This document shows positions 28,205 to 36,393 of a stretch of DNA of 40,628 nt, piece by piece; the stretch's first letter is position 1; the number at the start of each line of letters is the position of its first letter. This DNA comes from an uncultured Schlesneria sp. (GTDB lineage Bacteria > Planctomycetota > Planctomycetia > Planctomycetales > Planctomycetaceae). Made by a program: the position numbers and the translations under genes. The stretch is taken from NCBI GenBank assembly GCA_903904835.1, contig CAIVEI010000181.1, positions 1 through 40,628 on the forward strand, read 5' to 3'. The notes beneath the pieces were generated by a model. That model was not told the origin of the DNA, did not search any database, and was given only the letters and a program-made list of their open reading frames with translations.

Positions 28205-29233
28205 ATGAGTCGCGTTGTTGCCCGCCCGAACCAGCTTGATCTCGATTCACCCGGTCGTCGTGACTACTGGCTGGCCTTGGAGCACGACAGTATCTGGGGC
28301 GACCACTTGATTCCGCTGACCGTCTTCGTCGGCCCCAACGCAAAACCGAATGAAGGCCTGGTTTCCTTCGGCTCAAATCACGGGAATGAATACGAAGGAC
28401 CTGTCGTCCTGAAACACCTCATTCGCGAAATCGACGTGAAGGACGTATTGGGCCGAATCATTCTCATTCCCGTCCTGAATCCCTCGGCGTTTCGAGCGGG
28501 AACTCGTGAGAGCAGTCCTGATGACCGGGTTAATCTGAATCGTGCCTTCGTTGATGGAGCCGGGGTGCAGCCTGCGTTATCAGGCATCACGCACCGGATC
28601 GCCGCGTTCGTCCGGCAATTTATCTGGCCGCGAGTGCATGTCGTGATCGACTTGCACTCCGGCGGCAACGTCGCTCGTTTTTCAATCTGTGCTAATTACC
28701 ACCCGGTCGAAGACCCCATTCTGGCCAAAAAGATCGAAGAGACCGCTCGCTGGTTCGGTACGCCCAGCCTGATGGTCTACCAGAACGTTACGCCGGGACT
28801 TTTGCCCAGCGAAGCCGAACGACTCGGCAAGATCACGGTCGGCACGGAACTCGGCTGGGGCTGTGCCGTGAATCCTGAAGGGGTTCGGTATGGTCGACAC
28901 GGTGTGCTGGCGGCAGCAATTCATAACGGACAATTAAAGGGCCAAATCGAACCAATCGCACACCACAAGGCGGGAACGCAGCGCAAACTGGAAATGGTCG
29001 ATCGAGCCTGTTTTACGGTCGCTCCATTCGACGGTCACTACGAAGCGGTGCTGGAATGTGGAACCAGGGTCAAGGCGGGTGACGTTGTCGGCTACCTGCA
29101 CGATTTCGATCACATCGATATGGAACCGTGGCCAGTCGTCGCAGGTGTTGACGGAGTCGTCCTTGCTCAGGCCTGGGTCTCACCAATCCCACGCGGCCAG
29201 CACATCGTCGTCGTCGGCCGCGAAATACCGTGA
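28205..29233 (+). CDS. Succinylglutamate desuccinylase/aspartoacylase family zinc enzyme
   Basis: 343 aa from ATG 28205. A GTG at 28160 inside the nnrD gene would add 15 residues that look non-coding, so it was not chosen. Zinc ligands of the M14-like family are seen as H59 and E62 (SNHGNEYEGP) and H151 (VIDLHSGGN). An NRAF motif (112-115) adds the substrate-binding arginine. The C-terminal beta domain (about 255-340, YEAVLECGTRVKAGDVVGYLHD) is a lipoyl-like or biotinyl-like lid common to AstE-related members. Known members remove acyl groups from N-acyl amino acids; which substrate applies here is unknown. It follows nnrD by 26 bases, so the three genes likely form one transcript. A relation to cofactor chemistry is possible but not shown. 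Confidence 0.88.
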   Translation: MSRVVARPNQLDLDSPGRRDYWLALEHDSIWGDHLIPLTVFVGPNAKPNEGLVSFGSNHGNEYEGPVVLKHLIREIDVKDVLGRIILIPVLNPSAFRAGTRESSPDDRVNLNRAFVDGAGVQPALSGITHRIAAFVRQFIWPRVHVVIDLHSGGNVARFSICANYHPVEDPILAKKIEETARWFGTPSLMVYQNVTPGLLPSEAERLGKITVGTELGWGCAVNPEGVRYGRHGVLAAAIHNGQLKGQIEPIAHHKAGTQRKLEMVDRACFTVAPFDGHYEAVLECGTRVKAGDVVGYLHDFDHIDMEPWPVVAGVDGVVLAQAWVSPIPRGQHIVVVGREIP

Positions 29234-29471
29234 TGACGATGTGTTATGGGTCCAAAAGAGTAATCGATCAGAATTGCCGCTGAGCCTGTCAAATTTCATT
29301 CAAGAGACTCGGATCTGGCGCTCTTGCGATTCCATTCCAGGTAACTGTCCAATAAGAGACCGTTTTGTCTGCCTTGCAGTCATTTCAATTGCGTTCGTAA
29401 CGAGTATGAACCAGAATCAAAAAGTGTTGGCGATTAAAGACACCGGTCGCATTTGAAGTGGAACCAGAATC

Positions 29472-30230
29472 ATGTTTCAACGCTCGGTGACAAAATGGGT
29501 TTTGCTGATCGTGTTCTACGCGACATTTACGACCAGTGGCGTTGCCGTCGGACAATATTACACATGGCCAGGGGAACCCGGTTACGGGGGGATGTATGGC
29601 GGCTATAGCGGTTACCGTGGGTACGAGACCGGTTATCCGGCAAACGCTTATGGCACCAGACGTACTTACGGCTACGGCAGTGCCATGGAATACAGCCCAG
29701 GCCCCCGAGCGATCGGCGGCGGAATCTATTACTCACCTTCAGCATCCGCGACGATTCGACAGCCGTACCCATTTTTAAATCGTCAGCCGAACTCTTCTTC
29801 GCGCACTTATGATGGGACGACACCAGCCCGGATCTATTCTGGCAGTTCGCAGGTGACCACAACGCCTGCTGAAACGGTATCAACTCCCTTAGCCACGTAC
29901 GACAACGGAGACATCGTCATTTTCAGCCCTCCGACGAACACTGTCGACGTCCAGTACTCGTTGAATGGCGTTTCCTACACGATGAAACCTGGATCGATGC
30001 AGAAATTTACCAATGACCGAATCTGGATCGTCAATTTCAACGTCGGTAACGGCCAGAAAACCAAATACACGTTGGCGACCGGTCGCTACAAGTTCAAGCA
30101 GACCGAAGCGGGGATCGGTTTGTATTTGACTCAACAATCACCAGAAGCACCCGCCCCGGTACCAGAGCCTGATTCCTCCGCAACTCCGGCAAACGACCCG
30201 ACAGCGCCCGTTCCCATGCCCGTCGAATAA
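29472..30230 (+). CDS. Secreted Gly/Tyr-rich protein of unknown function
   Basis: 252 aa. Signal peptide at residues 1-27 (WVLLIVFYATFTTSGVAVGQ). Residues 30-90 are low complexity, rich in Gly and Tyr (GYGGMYGGYSGYRGYETGYP). A Ser/Thr/Pro spacer follows. Residues 143-220 form a compact beta domain (NGDIVIFSPPTNTVDVQYSLNGVSYTMKPGSMQKF, then TKYTLATGRYKF). The C-terminal tail is Pro/Ala-rich and acidic. Similar Gly/Tyr-rich secreted proteins are seen in planctomycetes, with unknown role; binding to surface polymers is a guess. The gene stands apart: the upstream spacer is 238 bp. Its TAA is followed directly, without a spacer, by a 19-bp tandem array. Confidence 0.8.
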   Translation: MFQRSVTKWVLLIVFYATFTTSGVAVGQYYTWPGEPGYGGMYGGYSGYRGYETGYPANAYGTRRTYGYGSAMEYSPGPRAIGGGIYYSPSASATIRQPYPFLNRQPNSSSRTYDGTTPARIYSGSSQVTTTPAETVSTPLATYDNGDIVIFSPPTNTVDVQYSLNGVSYTMKPGSMQKFTNDRIWIVNFNVGNGQKTKYTLATGRYKFKQTEAGIGLYLTQQSPEAPAPVPEPDSSATPANDPTAPVPMPVE

Positions 30231-30540
30231 AGTTGGCCAAGTTCGACAGAGTTGGCCAAGTTCGACAGAGTTGGCCAAGTTCCCTGTTTCGTAGGCTTTC
30301 AGGCCAGTTTGAAGTTGGCCAAGTTGGCCAACTTCAACAGTTGTCGCCTGATTCTTCGGGAGGTCGAGGTTCCGCCCCAATCCGACTTTACGAATTTCAG
30401 TTTCTCCCGAAATTCGTAAGGTGGCATCGATTCTTCGAGGCTCACCAGGCCATCGAAAAAACTTGGCCAAGTTGGCCAAGTTCCCTGTTTCATAGGCTTT
30501 CAGGCCAGTTTGAAGTTGGTCAAGTTGGCCAACTTCATTG
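30231..30540. repeat. TTGGCCAAGTT repeat island with two long direct repeats
   Basis: The array starts at the base after the preceding stop codon. A 19-bp unit (AGTTGGCCAAGTTCGACAG) begins at 30231, 30250 and 30269. A block of about 67 bp (TTCCCTGTTTCrTAGGC through TTGGCCAACTTCA) occurs at about 30271-30337 and again at about 30471-30536. The first block ends in a perfect 12-bp stem (30309-30320 with 30326-30337). A separate perfect 11-bp hairpin lies between them (30388-30398 and 30409-30419, TTACGAATTTC arm). No gene was identified in this island. Confidence 0.85.
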
Positions 30541-30778
30541 TTTGAGATTCGTTCGCTAGGTGGCCTAAAGTCATTCCGGGAATGGAACGCCAGATACCAT
30601 TACAGGGAACTCCCCATTGATGCGTGCGAAAAAGGTTCCCCGACCCTGTAAAACGTTCCCGGCAAAAAAGCCTGTAGAGTACCTCGCTCATAGATCCCAT
30701 AAGTCCCATGTGTCGCATAAGTCCCATCCGTCCCATCGAAAACAAAATTTGGTGTCAAAGTTCGATCAACTTCGACTC
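30525..30778 (-). repeat. Dispersed intergenic repeat, copy B
   Basis: The reverse complement matches copy A at 166-383 in the same order of blocks, from GATCGAACTTTGACACCA to GTTGGCCAA. This copy is longer because of an 18-bp direct repeat (CATAAGTCCCAT at 30698-30709 and again at 30716-30727), and at its left end it runs into the GGCCAA island. The right edge is a repeated TTCGATCAACTTCGA block (30761 and about 30781). Confidence 0.8.
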
Positions 30779-31587
30779 GGTTCGATCAACTTCGAATCCC
30801 ATCATTCCTCCCAGGGTGAGCCGCACGGGAGATCTCCCGGCATTTCTTGTTTTTCTACGCACCACTCTCTCAAAACTCCTTTCTGCCGCTTCGGCCCACC
30901 TGTCGCCTCTAACCAACGACGGGGTCAGCCGATTTAAAATTCATTTCAAGATGTCAAAGATCAATGCTTTGTAATACGTCACAATACCGGGAATCCCCTA
31001 CGTTTTGCTTCCAGGCGAGCAGAGGATGTCAATCCTCGAATTCTTCGCCCATCTACTCTCTGCTGACTCAAAACAACAGTCTCGGCGCTTCGCCGCTGCG
31101 GATTTTCCCTGCGTTAAGCTGTTGTTATTGCGATGATAACAAAACGACAAAAAAATACAAGAGTAATTCGAGGTTGTAAAGAGAAGGGCGCGAGTACTTT
31201 CTTAACGTTTGGAAGGTGTTCCTGGCAAAAATGAGATTTGCACGTGTCCGTTTCCCGTCCGACGCTATCAGCGTCGGCCACGTTGCCGACGCTGATAGCG
31301 TCGGAATTCATCAGGTATGGCTATGAGCACGCTGCATGCCGCTGACGTCGCTCTTCGGACCGGCGTCGTGAACCGCCTGAAAACACTCGCTTCGCTGCTT
31401 CACAGGGTAAATGTTGGAATCGACGCCAGCTTCCTTCGAAAGCCCCCGTATTTCTGAACGGGCTGCGTCTTTATGTCTCTACGGCATGAATCTTTCCTTG
31501 TCGCAAGCGAAATCAATGTCGCCAGATCGACAAGCGCCATCGGCCTGGCGGACGTTCCCACGCAAAATCAACATCTTGCTGTGTCGC
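30779..31587. other. Long gene-free spacer
   Basis: 809 bp of spacer holding the tail of the GATCAACTTCGA repeat at 30779-30800 and the long palindrome at 31258-31305. Only short frames without recognisable domains or ribosome-binding sites are present. I see no RNA gene. Confidence 0.5.
31258..31305. repeat. 20-bp perfect palindrome with self-complementary arms
   Basis: Arms at 31258-31277 and 31286-31305 pair perfectly around an 8-nt loop (CCACGTTG). Each arm also folds on itself (CCGACGCT pairs with AGCGTCGG across three bases), so one long hairpin or a pair of smaller ones can form. No T run follows. It resembles a mobile REP-type palindrome. Confidence 0.85.
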
Positions 31588-32247
31588 TCAATGGAATTCA
31601 GTGTAGTCACGAAATGCGGCTGTGGCTGAGACAAGTGGGTTATGTGACGTCAGGGCGGGGCCAACTTTGACTGTGCTGGCCAGCGTCAGAACTTGCTCCG
31701 CGTATTGCTTCCACTTTTTTCCGTCAGTCGATGCAAAAGCCGCGAAACGATTCGCTTGCCGTGTCACTCGCAGCCAGGAATCAGGGAACGTCGCGGGAAA
31801 CTCAGGCGGGGCAGGAGGCCTGACAGCGGGATAAATCGCCTGACAATCATTTCCTGCCAAAGCGCGAAATTGCATTTCATACGCACCAAGATTGTTATTG
31901 CGCGGCTGATTGTCCGCGAAAAGAACAAACATTAAATGAGCACTTTCGGCATGCAGGCTCTCGCGAATCATCAGGCCGCACTTGGAATACAAATGGGCAG
32001 GCGTGAAACTTTCCACTCGGACGGCAACATCGAAGTCACCCGAAATGTCCCTGTAGACAAAATGAAACTGGTCCGATGTTTCCCAAATGTCGACCCCGCC
32101 GCCAATGACGTTCCAACCCGTTTCAACAGGCTTTGCGGAGCCCGGCAATTGGGGTGAGCCAATATCGGTATTTGCAAAATGAGCGGGTGGCCAAGCGTTG
32201 TCGGAACGTGCATCTCCGACAGAATTGGTTCGAGGCGAGCTGTTCAT
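31588..32247 (-). CDS. DUF1349-like (concanavalin-fold) protein
   Basis: 219 aa from ATG 32247; a TTG at 32259 would add four residues. Residues 20-215 form a beta-sandwich of the DUF1349/LamG-like kind (TGWNVIGGGVDIW, FHFVYRDISGDFDVAVRVESF, YSKCGLMIRESL, SWLRVTRQANRFAAFASTDGKKW, VKVGPALTSHN). Members bind or lie next to carbohydrate-active regions. There is no clear signal peptide, unusual for such a domain, so the protein may be cytoplasmic or the true start may be missing. GGAG lies thirteen bases before the ATG, rather far. The next gene upstream on the same strand ends at 32331, 83 bp away, and encodes a secreted binding domain, so the two may be co-transcribed. Confidence 0.78.
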   Translation of the reverse strand: MNSSPRTNSVGDARSDNAWPPAHFANTDIGSPQLPGSAKPVETGWNVIGGGVDIWETSDQFHFVYRDISGDFDVAVRVESFTPAHLYSKCGLMIRESLHAESAHLMFVLFADNQPRNNNLGAYEMQFRALAGNDCQAIYPAVRPPAPPEFPATFPDSWLRVTRQANRFAAFASTDGKKWKQYAEQVLTLASTVKVGPALTSHNPLVSATAAFRDYTEFH

Positions 32248-32330
32248 TGTTTTGCGCAAACTCCACGTGTTGAAAACCAGAGGAACGGCCCAATCGGCCT
32301 GTGAGAAATGAAGTCCCCAAGCCGGTTATC

Positions 32331-32951
32331 TCATTCTTTTTTCACTGCCGGCAATGTGGTGACGAATTCGATGTCGTCGAAGCTCAGGTCGAAGTCCACG
32401 TCGTCACCCTCTGCTGGTGCCTCGAAGCGCACTGTAGTGACGTCCTTGAAACTCCTTTCAATTTGCTTACCCCATTCTGGCTGGGTGAACTTGTCCAGCG
32501 GACAGACGATGACGGTCCATTCCTTGGGGGCCGTGAAACCGTATTGGAACTGGCAGTGGTCCGTGACCGCGTTCCGGCCCAGGCCAACGCGGTAAGTCTT
32601 GCCGTCCCCTTTGGCATGGAAACGGATCGCCTTATAAGCCGAAAGATCCTTGGAGCCATCCTGGCTGAGCGTAAGTTCCACCAAGGCGTAAGGCCATGGT
32701 TCGATGTTCCGGCCCAGGTGACCGAAGAAATGTCCGTATTTTCCCTTCTCCGACTTCGCACTCCCTTTCTCGAAACCAAACGGATTCACTTTGGTGCCGA
32801 GGTTGTTATTGTCGGAATAGATTTCCCATGTCGTTCCGATCGTAGAACTACCGTCGAAATTGTCGACGAGCAGGTTGGCGTCTTCTGCCCCCCAGACAAG
32901 GGCGGGAATCGCGAACAGGGACATTAGGGAGATGATCACTCGGTTCTTCAT
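32331..32951 (-). CDS. Secreted CIA30/CBM11-like carbohydrate-binding-type protein
   Basis: 206 aa from ATG 32951, with AAGGA eight bases upstream; the frame extends further but has no such signal. A signal peptide (MKNRVIISLMSLFAIPALVWG, 1-21) precedes one galactose-binding-like beta-sandwich of the CIA30/CBM11 type (LLVDNFDGSSTIGTTWEIYSDNN near 28-50, LSAYKAIRFHAKGDGKTYRVGL, and FDLSFDDIEFV at the end). Such domains bind glycans and are often stand-alone in planctomycetes. No catalytic domain is attached. It is divergent from the beta-helix gene at 33286 with 334 bp between. Confidence 0.8.
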   Translation of the reverse strand: MKNRVIISLMSLFAIPALVWGAEDANLLVDNFDGSSTIGTTWEIYSDNNNLGTKVNPFGFEKGSAKSEKGKYGHFFGHLGRNIEPWPYALVELTLSQDGSKDLSAYKAIRFHAKGDGKTYRVGLGRNAVTDHCQFQYGFTAPKEWTVIVCPLDKFTQPEWGKQIERSFKDVTTVRFEAPAEGDDVDFDLSFDDIEFVTTLPAVKKE

Positions 32952-33285
32952 CAGTCTTTTCCTTGGATGGGGTTCGTTGGATCTCACGGAATTGGGGCAA
33001 AGCGCGAAGGTCATCCCATTGACTTGGATTGTTGGTCCGACGTTCTAAGCTTCACGTGATGCTACAATCTAAACATCACGCAAGAAACATGTTAGTGCAC
33101 CATTCTTCGACTGCCGAAAGTTCTCGCTGTTCCGAGCGTGCTTTATCCCCTCCACGTATGCCAATTCGGTAAGCCGTATGACCGCTCTCATTTGTCCCGT
33201 TGTTCTTTGGTGGACCACGCGATAACGTCGCAACCAATGAGGACTCACTTATTCAAGTCGTGGTCAGTATCCGAGGAATTTCAGC
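32952..33285. promoter_or_regulatory. Divergent spacer with a CGTGATG dyad
   Basis: 334 bp between the secreted CBM11-like gene and the beta-helix gene, gene-free. It holds the dyad CGTGATG (33055-33061) and CATCACG (33074-33080), twelve bases apart, a possible operator for the divergent pair. A TACAAT (33063-33068) sits inside the dyad but has no matching -35 box. Confidence 0.35.
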
Positions 33286-34710
33286 ATGTCGAATGTTCTT
33301 GGGTTTGGTGCGGTCGGCGATGGCGCGGCGGATGATACCGACGCATTGCAACATACACTCGATGCGGGAGACGGTGTACTGCGGCTGAATAAGGGGACGT
33401 ACCGGATCACCAGGCCGCTGGTCCTGGATCTGACGAAGCAAGGACTCGGTGCTGTGCGTGGTGAGGGGGGAACCTCACGAATCATCATGGCGGGCGCGGG
33501 ACCGGCGATTCGCGTGATTGGTGATCATCAAGGGACTGCGTCGCCGGTGACCGTGCAGGCACATACCTGGAAGAACGAGCGATTACCCACAATCAGCGGC
33601 ATCGAGATTGTCGGAGAGCATCCCGATTCCGTCGGGATCGAACTTCGTAAGACAATGAAGTGTGTGGTCTCGCAAGTGCTGATTCGACGGTGCCGGATTG
33701 CCGTCCATTTGGTGGAGCGAAATCGTGATTTCCTGATGGCCGATTCGCATCTTTACGATAACCACGAAATTGGTCTGTTTCTGGATCGCTGTAACCTGCA
33801 TCAAATCATTGTCCACGGCTGCCACATCAGTTGGAACAAGGTGGCCGGGATCAAGTCACTCGGCGGCGACGTTCACAACCTGCAAATCGTCGGTAATGAC
33901 ATTGAATACAACAACGCAACATCCGGCGGGGCGATCGTATCGCCGGCGGACCTGGCCAAGCACCCGGGGGGCGCAGAGATCTGGTTCGATGCAACCGATG
34001 GTACGATCAGTGAAGTCACGATCTGCGGGAATACGATTCAGGCAACCGTCCAGACCGGCGGTGCCAACATTCGTATTGAAGGAGTCGCAGTCGTGCGGCC
34101 CGAGCACGCCGATACTCCGAAGACACAGACGTGGGATACAGCGCATCTGATCAACATCACAGGCAACGTGCTGGGGAGTCAATGGCGGGGGCTTGATTTG
34201 CGTAATGTCTCGCGAGTGACGATCACAGGCAACACGATTTACGATTCTGCCGACCTGTCAATTTTCGTGACACACAGTTCTGGCATCGTCGTCAGTGGGA
34301 ATACATTCTCATGGCGCGGCCTCGATTCTGAAATCACAAAAGATGGATTGCGATTTGAAGATTGTGACAACGTCATCTTAAGCAGTCTCAGCACAATGCG
34401 ATTGTGTGCCGGTTCCCCAGAAGCGGGTGCGGCAGTGACGTTCGTCCGCTGTAGCGACTGTGGTATCTCTGACTGTCAGATCCTCGATCCATTGCATCGC
34501 GGGCTGGAACTGGAAGACTGTTCTCGTTGCCGAGTTGCCAACAATACGATCGTCGATCGACGCGAGAAACCGTCGATGCGTCATGCGATTCGCGTCATCG
34601 GTCGCAGCCGCAACAATCTGATTTCCGGAAACATCTTCGGTGGAGCGACGGTGAAACTGATCGACGCGGCTGGCGAAGCCTCTGAAATACGCGACAACAT
34701 GCTGCTCTAG
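33286..34710 (+). CDS. Right-handed beta-helix (pectate lyase-like) protein
   Basis: 474 aa. The N terminus, GFGAVGDGAADDTDALQHTLDAGDGVLRLNKGTY, is the typical start of the Pectate_lyase_3 fold, and the body has many parallel-helix rungs with repeated ITGN or ISGN-like turns (ITGNVLGSQWRGLDLRNVSRVTITGNTIYDS, ISGNIFGGAT). The fold is seen in pectate lyases, epimerases and phage tailspikes that cut or bind polysaccharides; no catalytic residue set can be assigned. No signal peptide is visible, so export is not evident. GAGGA lies eight bases upstream of the ATG. It is 161 bp before the PIG-L deacetylase gene, same strand, perhaps independently promoted. Confidence 0.85.
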   Translation: MSNVLGFGAVGDGAADDTDALQHTLDAGDGVLRLNKGTYRITRPLVLDLTKQGLGAVRGEGGTSRIIMAGAGPAIRVIGDHQGTASPVTVQAHTWKNERLPTISGIEIVGEHPDSVGIELRKTMKCVVSQVLIRRCRIAVHLVERNRDFLMADSHLYDNHEIGLFLDRCNLHQIIVHGCHISWNKVAGIKSLGGDVHNLQIVGNDIEYNNATSGGAIVSPADLAKHPGGAEIWFDATDGTISEVTICGNTIQATVQTGGANIRIEGVAVVRPEHADTPKTQTWDTAHLINITGNVLGSQWRGLDLRNVSRVTITGNTIYDSADLSIFVTHSSGIVVSGNTFSWRGLDSEITKDGLRFEDCDNVILSSLSTMRLCAGSPEAGAAVTFVRCSDCGISDCQILDPLHRGLELEDCSRCRVANNTIVDRREKPSMRHAIRVIGRSRNNLISGNIFGGATVKLIDAAGEASEIRDNMLL

Positions 34711-34871
34711 TCAAAGAGTGGCTTGCGCGGGCCTTCAATAACGTCTCATGACACTTCTTGAATTCGCTTATTAATCTCGCTTGTTAGTATCCAGCACTTG
34801 TGAAAATGCAATTGGAGGCGTTCATAACAACGTGAACTCCTCAGACCCGATGCTCATTCCAGAAAGACACC

Positions 34872-35816
34872 ATGTTTTATCGTTTCTCAACTCCCGTGGC
34901 GTGGCTATCAGGCGTGATGCTGCTCAACCTGATGTCGCTTGTTGCAATTGCCGACGCGAGTGATTTACCGCCGAAGGACGACGGTAAGTTAAGGATTGTG
35001 GTCTTCGGAGCACATCCAGACGACGCAGAATTCAAAGCGGGTGGAACGGCAGCCAAGTGGGCCAGGCTGGGGCATCATGTCAAACTATGTTCCGTCACCA
35101 ACGGCGACATCGGTCACTGGCAGATCGCAGGTGGTCCGCTGGCCCAACGCCGAGCCGCCGAATCGGCTGCGGTGGCGAAGAAGCTGGGAGTCACGTCTCA
35201 AGTACTGGACCTTCACGACGGTGAGCTTTTGCCAACGCTGGAAAACCGTCGCCTGATTACGAAGGTGATTCGCGAATGGAAGGCTGATGTGGTAATCGCT
35301 CATCGCCCCTGGGATTATCACCCTGACCATCGATACGTCGGTGTGCTGGTGCAGGATGCCGCCTTTATGGTGACCGTTCCGTTCTTCTGCCCTGACATTC
35401 CAGCTCTGACAAAGAATCCTGTGTTCCTCTATTCGAGTGACGGGTTTCAGAAGCCCTATCCATTCAAGCCGGATGTGGTCATTTCGATCGACGACGTTTT
35501 CGACCTGAAGGTGGACGCGGTCCACGAACTGGAGTCACAAGTCTACGAAGGTGGCGCCAGCGGTAACGAAGAATTTGTTCGTTCGGTTCCCCCAGCCAGC
35601 GATGTCGCCGGACGAAAAGCCTGGCTCAAACAGCGCTGGCAAGAACGCCAATCACGTGAAGCGGATCGCTTTCGCAGCGATCTGGTTTCGATCTACGGCG
35701 ACGAAAAAGGGAAGGCAGTCAAGTACGCAGAAGCATTTGAACTGTGCGAATACGGCAGACGCCCCAACGCGGCTGAACTGAAGCAACTTTTTCCATTCGG
35801 CCCGTTGGATAAGTAG
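34872..35816 (+). CDS. Secreted PIG-L (LmbE) family deacetylase
   Basis: 314 aa. A signal-like N terminus (residues 1-29, VAWLSGVMLLNLMSLVAIADA) precedes a LmbE/PIG-L domain. The zinc motif is AHPDD (47-51, H48, D50, D51) and the third zinc-site motif is HRPWDYHPDHRYVG further on. Members remove acetyl groups from N-acetylglucosamine derivatives, bacillithiol or mycothiol precursors and others. An exported form suggests an outside glycan substrate, but that is inferred. AGAAAG precedes the start. It follows the beta-helix gene on the same strand. C-terminal residues 230-310 are helical and charged. Confidence 0.93.
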   Translation: MFYRFSTPVAWLSGVMLLNLMSLVAIADASDLPPKDDGKLRIVVFGAHPDDAEFKAGGTAAKWARLGHHVKLCSVTNGDIGHWQIAGGPLAQRRAAESAAVAKKLGVTSQVLDLHDGELLPTLENRRLITKVIREWKADVVIAHRPWDYHPDHRYVGVLVQDAAFMVTVPFFCPDIPALTKNPVFLYSSDGFQKPYPFKPDVVISIDDVFDLKVDAVHELESQVYEGGASGNEEFVRSVPPASDVAGRKAWLKQRWQERQSREADRFRSDLVSIYGDEKGKAVKYAEAFELCEYGRRPNAAELKQLFPFGPLDK

Positions 35817-36085
35817 AAATCAAACGGATCGACTTGGGCACGACTAACGAGCGCCAGTCGAGGGCTCCCTGATAATTTGCAATAAAAACGATGATTGTTT
35901 GCTGACTCGCAAATTTAGGGATCAATGTCGACAGCTCGGATCTGCTGCAGGCTATCGTTACAATTGAATTCGCAATCCCGAAAACACGAGACCGAAAAAA
36001 GGGTCTTTTGAAATTGTCCATTGAACGTGTGTGTTTGTGCAGGCAGGTTTTATTATCAAATATTTAGGATAGGAGGAGTGCTGTG

Positions 36086-36325
36086 ATGGCGTTTCTTTGG
36101 TTCATCCTTATCGGCATCGCGGCAGGTTGGTTAGCCGGTCAGATCATGAAGGGTGGTGGATTCGGCCTCGTCGGCGACCTGATTGTTGGTGTGATCGGCG
36201 CCCTTCTGGGTGGCTTCCTATTTGGTCTGCTCGGGCTCTCAGCAACCGGGTTATTGGGAAGCCTGATCACGGCGACTGTCGGATCAATGGTCTTGATTGC
36301 AGGGCTCCGATTGATGAAAAAGTGA
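36086..36325 (+). CDS. GlsB/YeaQ/YmgE-type small membrane protein
   Basis: 79 aa from ATG 36086; a GTG at 36083 could be used instead, as AGGAGG at 36071-36076 serves both (nine or six bases away). It consists of three hydrophobic segments with glycine-rich turns (FILIGIAAGWLAGQIMKGGGFGLVGDLIVGVIGALLGGFL), the transglycosylase-associated protein family signature, and ends RLMKK. The family is stress-linked; its mechanism is unknown. The long spacer upstream (269 bp) implies its own promoter. A palindrome follows 12 bp after the stop, shared with the convergent gene. Confidence 0.93.
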   Translation: MAFLWFILIGIAAGWLAGQIMKGGGFGLVGDLIVGVIGALLGGFLFGLLGLSATGLLGSLITATVGSMVLIAGLRLMKK

Positions 36326-36337
36326 AAAAATGGCTTG

Positions 36338-36368
36338 CTCGTTCCCAAGAAGGGAGCTTGGGAACGAG
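36338..36368. repeat. CTCGTTCCCAAG palindrome, copy 1
   Basis: CTCGTTCCCAAG (36338-36349) and CTTGGGAACGAG (36357-36368) pair perfectly around seven bases. The element sits between the convergent stops of the GlsB-type gene and the 408-aa gene. The same arms recur at 39533-39562. It is likely a REP-type dispersed element that may also end transcription. Confidence 0.88.
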
Positions 36369-36393
36369 GGAAATAATACTGGCGACGCTTCGG

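Noticed and set aside
30231-30540. CRISPR array
   Set aside because: The repeat units are 19 bp tandem or overlapping with no unique spacers, and no cas gene is near.
30764-30800. tRNA T-arm-like GGTTCGA...TCGAATCCC
   Set aside because: There is no acceptor stem or anticodon arm around it; it belongs to the repeated GATCAACTTCGA block.
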